Source: Candidatus Methylacidiphilales bacterium (GTDB lineage: Bacteria; Verrucomicrobiota; Verrucomicrobiia; Methylacidiphilales; JANWVL01). From it: DNA of 32,847 bases. The translations under genes were made by a program, and so were the position numbers. Each line of letters begins with the position of its first letter. Within the stretch, counting starts at the first letter, position 1. The notes beneath the pieces were generated by a model. The model worked only from the letters and a program-made list of their open reading frames with translations. It was not told the DNA's origin and ran no database searches. Positions 32,158 through 32,847 of the stretch are shown in pieces. The stretch spans positions 1-32,847 of the forward strand of contig JANWVL010000150.1 in assembly GCA_025056655.1 (NCBI GenBank). The letters run 5' to 3'.

Positions 32158-32847
32158 TTTTCTTGAAGAATCGAGCGATAGAGTGTTAGTAGATTTGAAC
32201 CCATTTTTTCAAGCGAGAATTGCTCCTTTGCCAACTTCAATGCAGCTTGTCTCATTGGACTAGTGTCTTCTATAAGCACTTTGCGAAGTGCTTGTGTATA
32301 GTCTTTGGTAGTATGCTCCTCTACTACGTAACCTGCTCTATAAGCAACGATCCATTCCGAGATTGCAACCCCTCTTCCTGTGATGACAGGAAGTCCAGAT
32401 GCCAGAGCTTCCACGGCTGCAATCCCAAAATTTTCAGATTGAGAGGGCAAAACAAAAACATGCGAAGCAGCCAGTGCGTCCAGTTTTTCTTGGCCAGAGA
32501 GAAAACCTGTCCAAAGGATTTCGTTTTTTAATGCAAGGCTAAAGGCAAGGGCTTTGAGGCTCTGAACATAACTTCTAAGTCCATCCCCGGCTATAATAAG
32601 CAGGCTGTCTTTGTGGAACGGATAAATGGCCGCGAAAGCTGGTATTAAAATCTCTAAACCTTTCTTCGGATCTATACGAGAGAGAAAAAGAATACACTTT
32701 TTGCCCCTGGCTTCAGGGTATGTCTTTAAAAAATTTTCTGAATAGCCTTTTTGATATAATCCGATATCTATACCTAGTGGCAAAATTCTGGACTTTATTT
32801 TTGGAATAAGTTGTGCAGCCTCTAGGGCTTCTTGCTTGCTTGTAAAA
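32154..32847 (-). CDS. Glycosyltransferase, GT4-like, C-terminal part (cut by window end)
   Basis: The frame stays open to the right edge of the window, so at least the N-terminal domain is missing. The visible 230 residues begin FTSKQEALEAAQLIPK and contain LPLGIDIGLYQ, the usual GT4 hinge before the second domain. CILFLSRIDPKKGLEILIPAF, a GDGLRSYV turn, ILWTGFLSGQEKLDALAASHVFVLPSQSENFGIAAVEALASGLPVI with a perfect E-x7-E (ENFGIAAVE), and ISEWI follow. An internal TTG at 32783 could be mistaken for a start, but the residues before it are GT4-like and in frame. It is coupled by a 4-base overlap to the WaaE-like GT2 gene, so both probably serve the same glycan. Confidence 0.9.
   Translation of the reverse strand, partial: FTSKQEALEAAQLIPKIKSRILPLGIDIGLYQKGYSENFLKTYPEARGKKCILFLSRIDPKKGLEILIPAFAAIYPFHKDSLLIIAGDGLRSYVQSLKALAFSLALKNEILWTGFLSGQEKLDALAASHVFVLPSQSENFGIAAVEALASGLPVITGRGVAISEWIVAYRAGYVVEEHTTKDYTQALRKVLIEDTSPMRQAALKLAKEQFSLEKMGSNLLTLYRSILQEK

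Noticed and set aside
32154-32783. Treating the right-edge GT4 as a complete short gene starting at TTG 32783.
   Set aside because: The frame remains open and GT4-like to the window end; residues before 32783 (ending KSRIL) lead into the conserved PLGID hinge.
1-32847. CRISPR arrays, insertion sequences, phage genes, toxin-antitoxin pairs.
   Set aside because: No regular direct repeats, transposase, integrase or paired small genes were found on either strand. PIN-PhoH is a full-length fusion, not a VapC toxin.

Overview
The window looks like a chromosomal segment of a Gram-negative bacterium. It encodes an LPS Kdo transferase (WaaA), the PII uridylyltransferase GlnD, meso-diaminopimelate decarboxylase, PdxJ, ScpA/ScpB, a UbiE/MenG methyltransferase and a bacterial PEP carboxylase. 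GC content is moderate and coding density is very high, with no spacer above about 120 bases. The gene set and the style of several proteins (PIN-PhoH, a GYF_2 mini-protein, an OppC with a long periplasmic loop, trpS-scpA-scpB linkage) suggest the Verrucomicrobiota/PVC group. That placement is inference; no rRNA or marker protein was searched. I see no integrase, transposase, CRISPR array, phage gene or rRNA.

Layout. 1-2398: three envelope glycosyltransferases (GTs), the first cut by the window edge. 2460-3862: a promoter, tRNA-His(GTG) and a TrmA/RlmD-type RNA uracil methyltransferase in one unit. 3983-17752, all on the minus strand: glnD, lysA, oppB-oppC-oppD-oppF, a glycoside hydrolase-GT2 fusion, an MsbA-like ABC exporter, a GT4 and a small GYF_2 protein with a Lys/Ser/Thr/Ala-rich tail. 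Most junctions here are overlaps or gaps under 15 bases. 17825-21485, plus strand: pdxJ, a DJ-1/PfpI protein, an apparently exported Mn-type superoxide dismutase and a PIN-PhoH ATPase. 21492-23813, minus: two more GTs. 23886-25954, plus: ubiE/menG and waaA. 25957-31291, minus: ppc, trpS, scpA, scpB and a chorismate mutase. 31360-32847, minus: two further GTs, the last cut by the window edge.

How the genes fit together. Ten of 29 protein-coding genes are glycosyltransferases, in blocks separated by housekeeping operons, so surface polysaccharide or LPS assembly is the main theme. The most unusual unit is the translationally coupled pair of a clan GH-A hydrolase fused to a processive-type GT2 with an MsbA-like exporter. 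It resembles in logic, not in sequence, the cyclic-glucan synthase/exporter pairs ChvB/ChvA and NdvB/NdvA. The lysA-oppBCDF linkage hints at peptide, possibly muropeptide, uptake tied to DAP/lysine metabolism, but no solute-binding protein is present.

Two genome-level signals stand out by eye. Few genes have a well-placed Shine-Dalgarno (SD) sequence, and pdxJ and lysA carry -10-like hexamers exactly 7 bases before ATG, as in leaderless transcription. The plus strand also switches between G-rich and C-rich blocks independently of gene direction.
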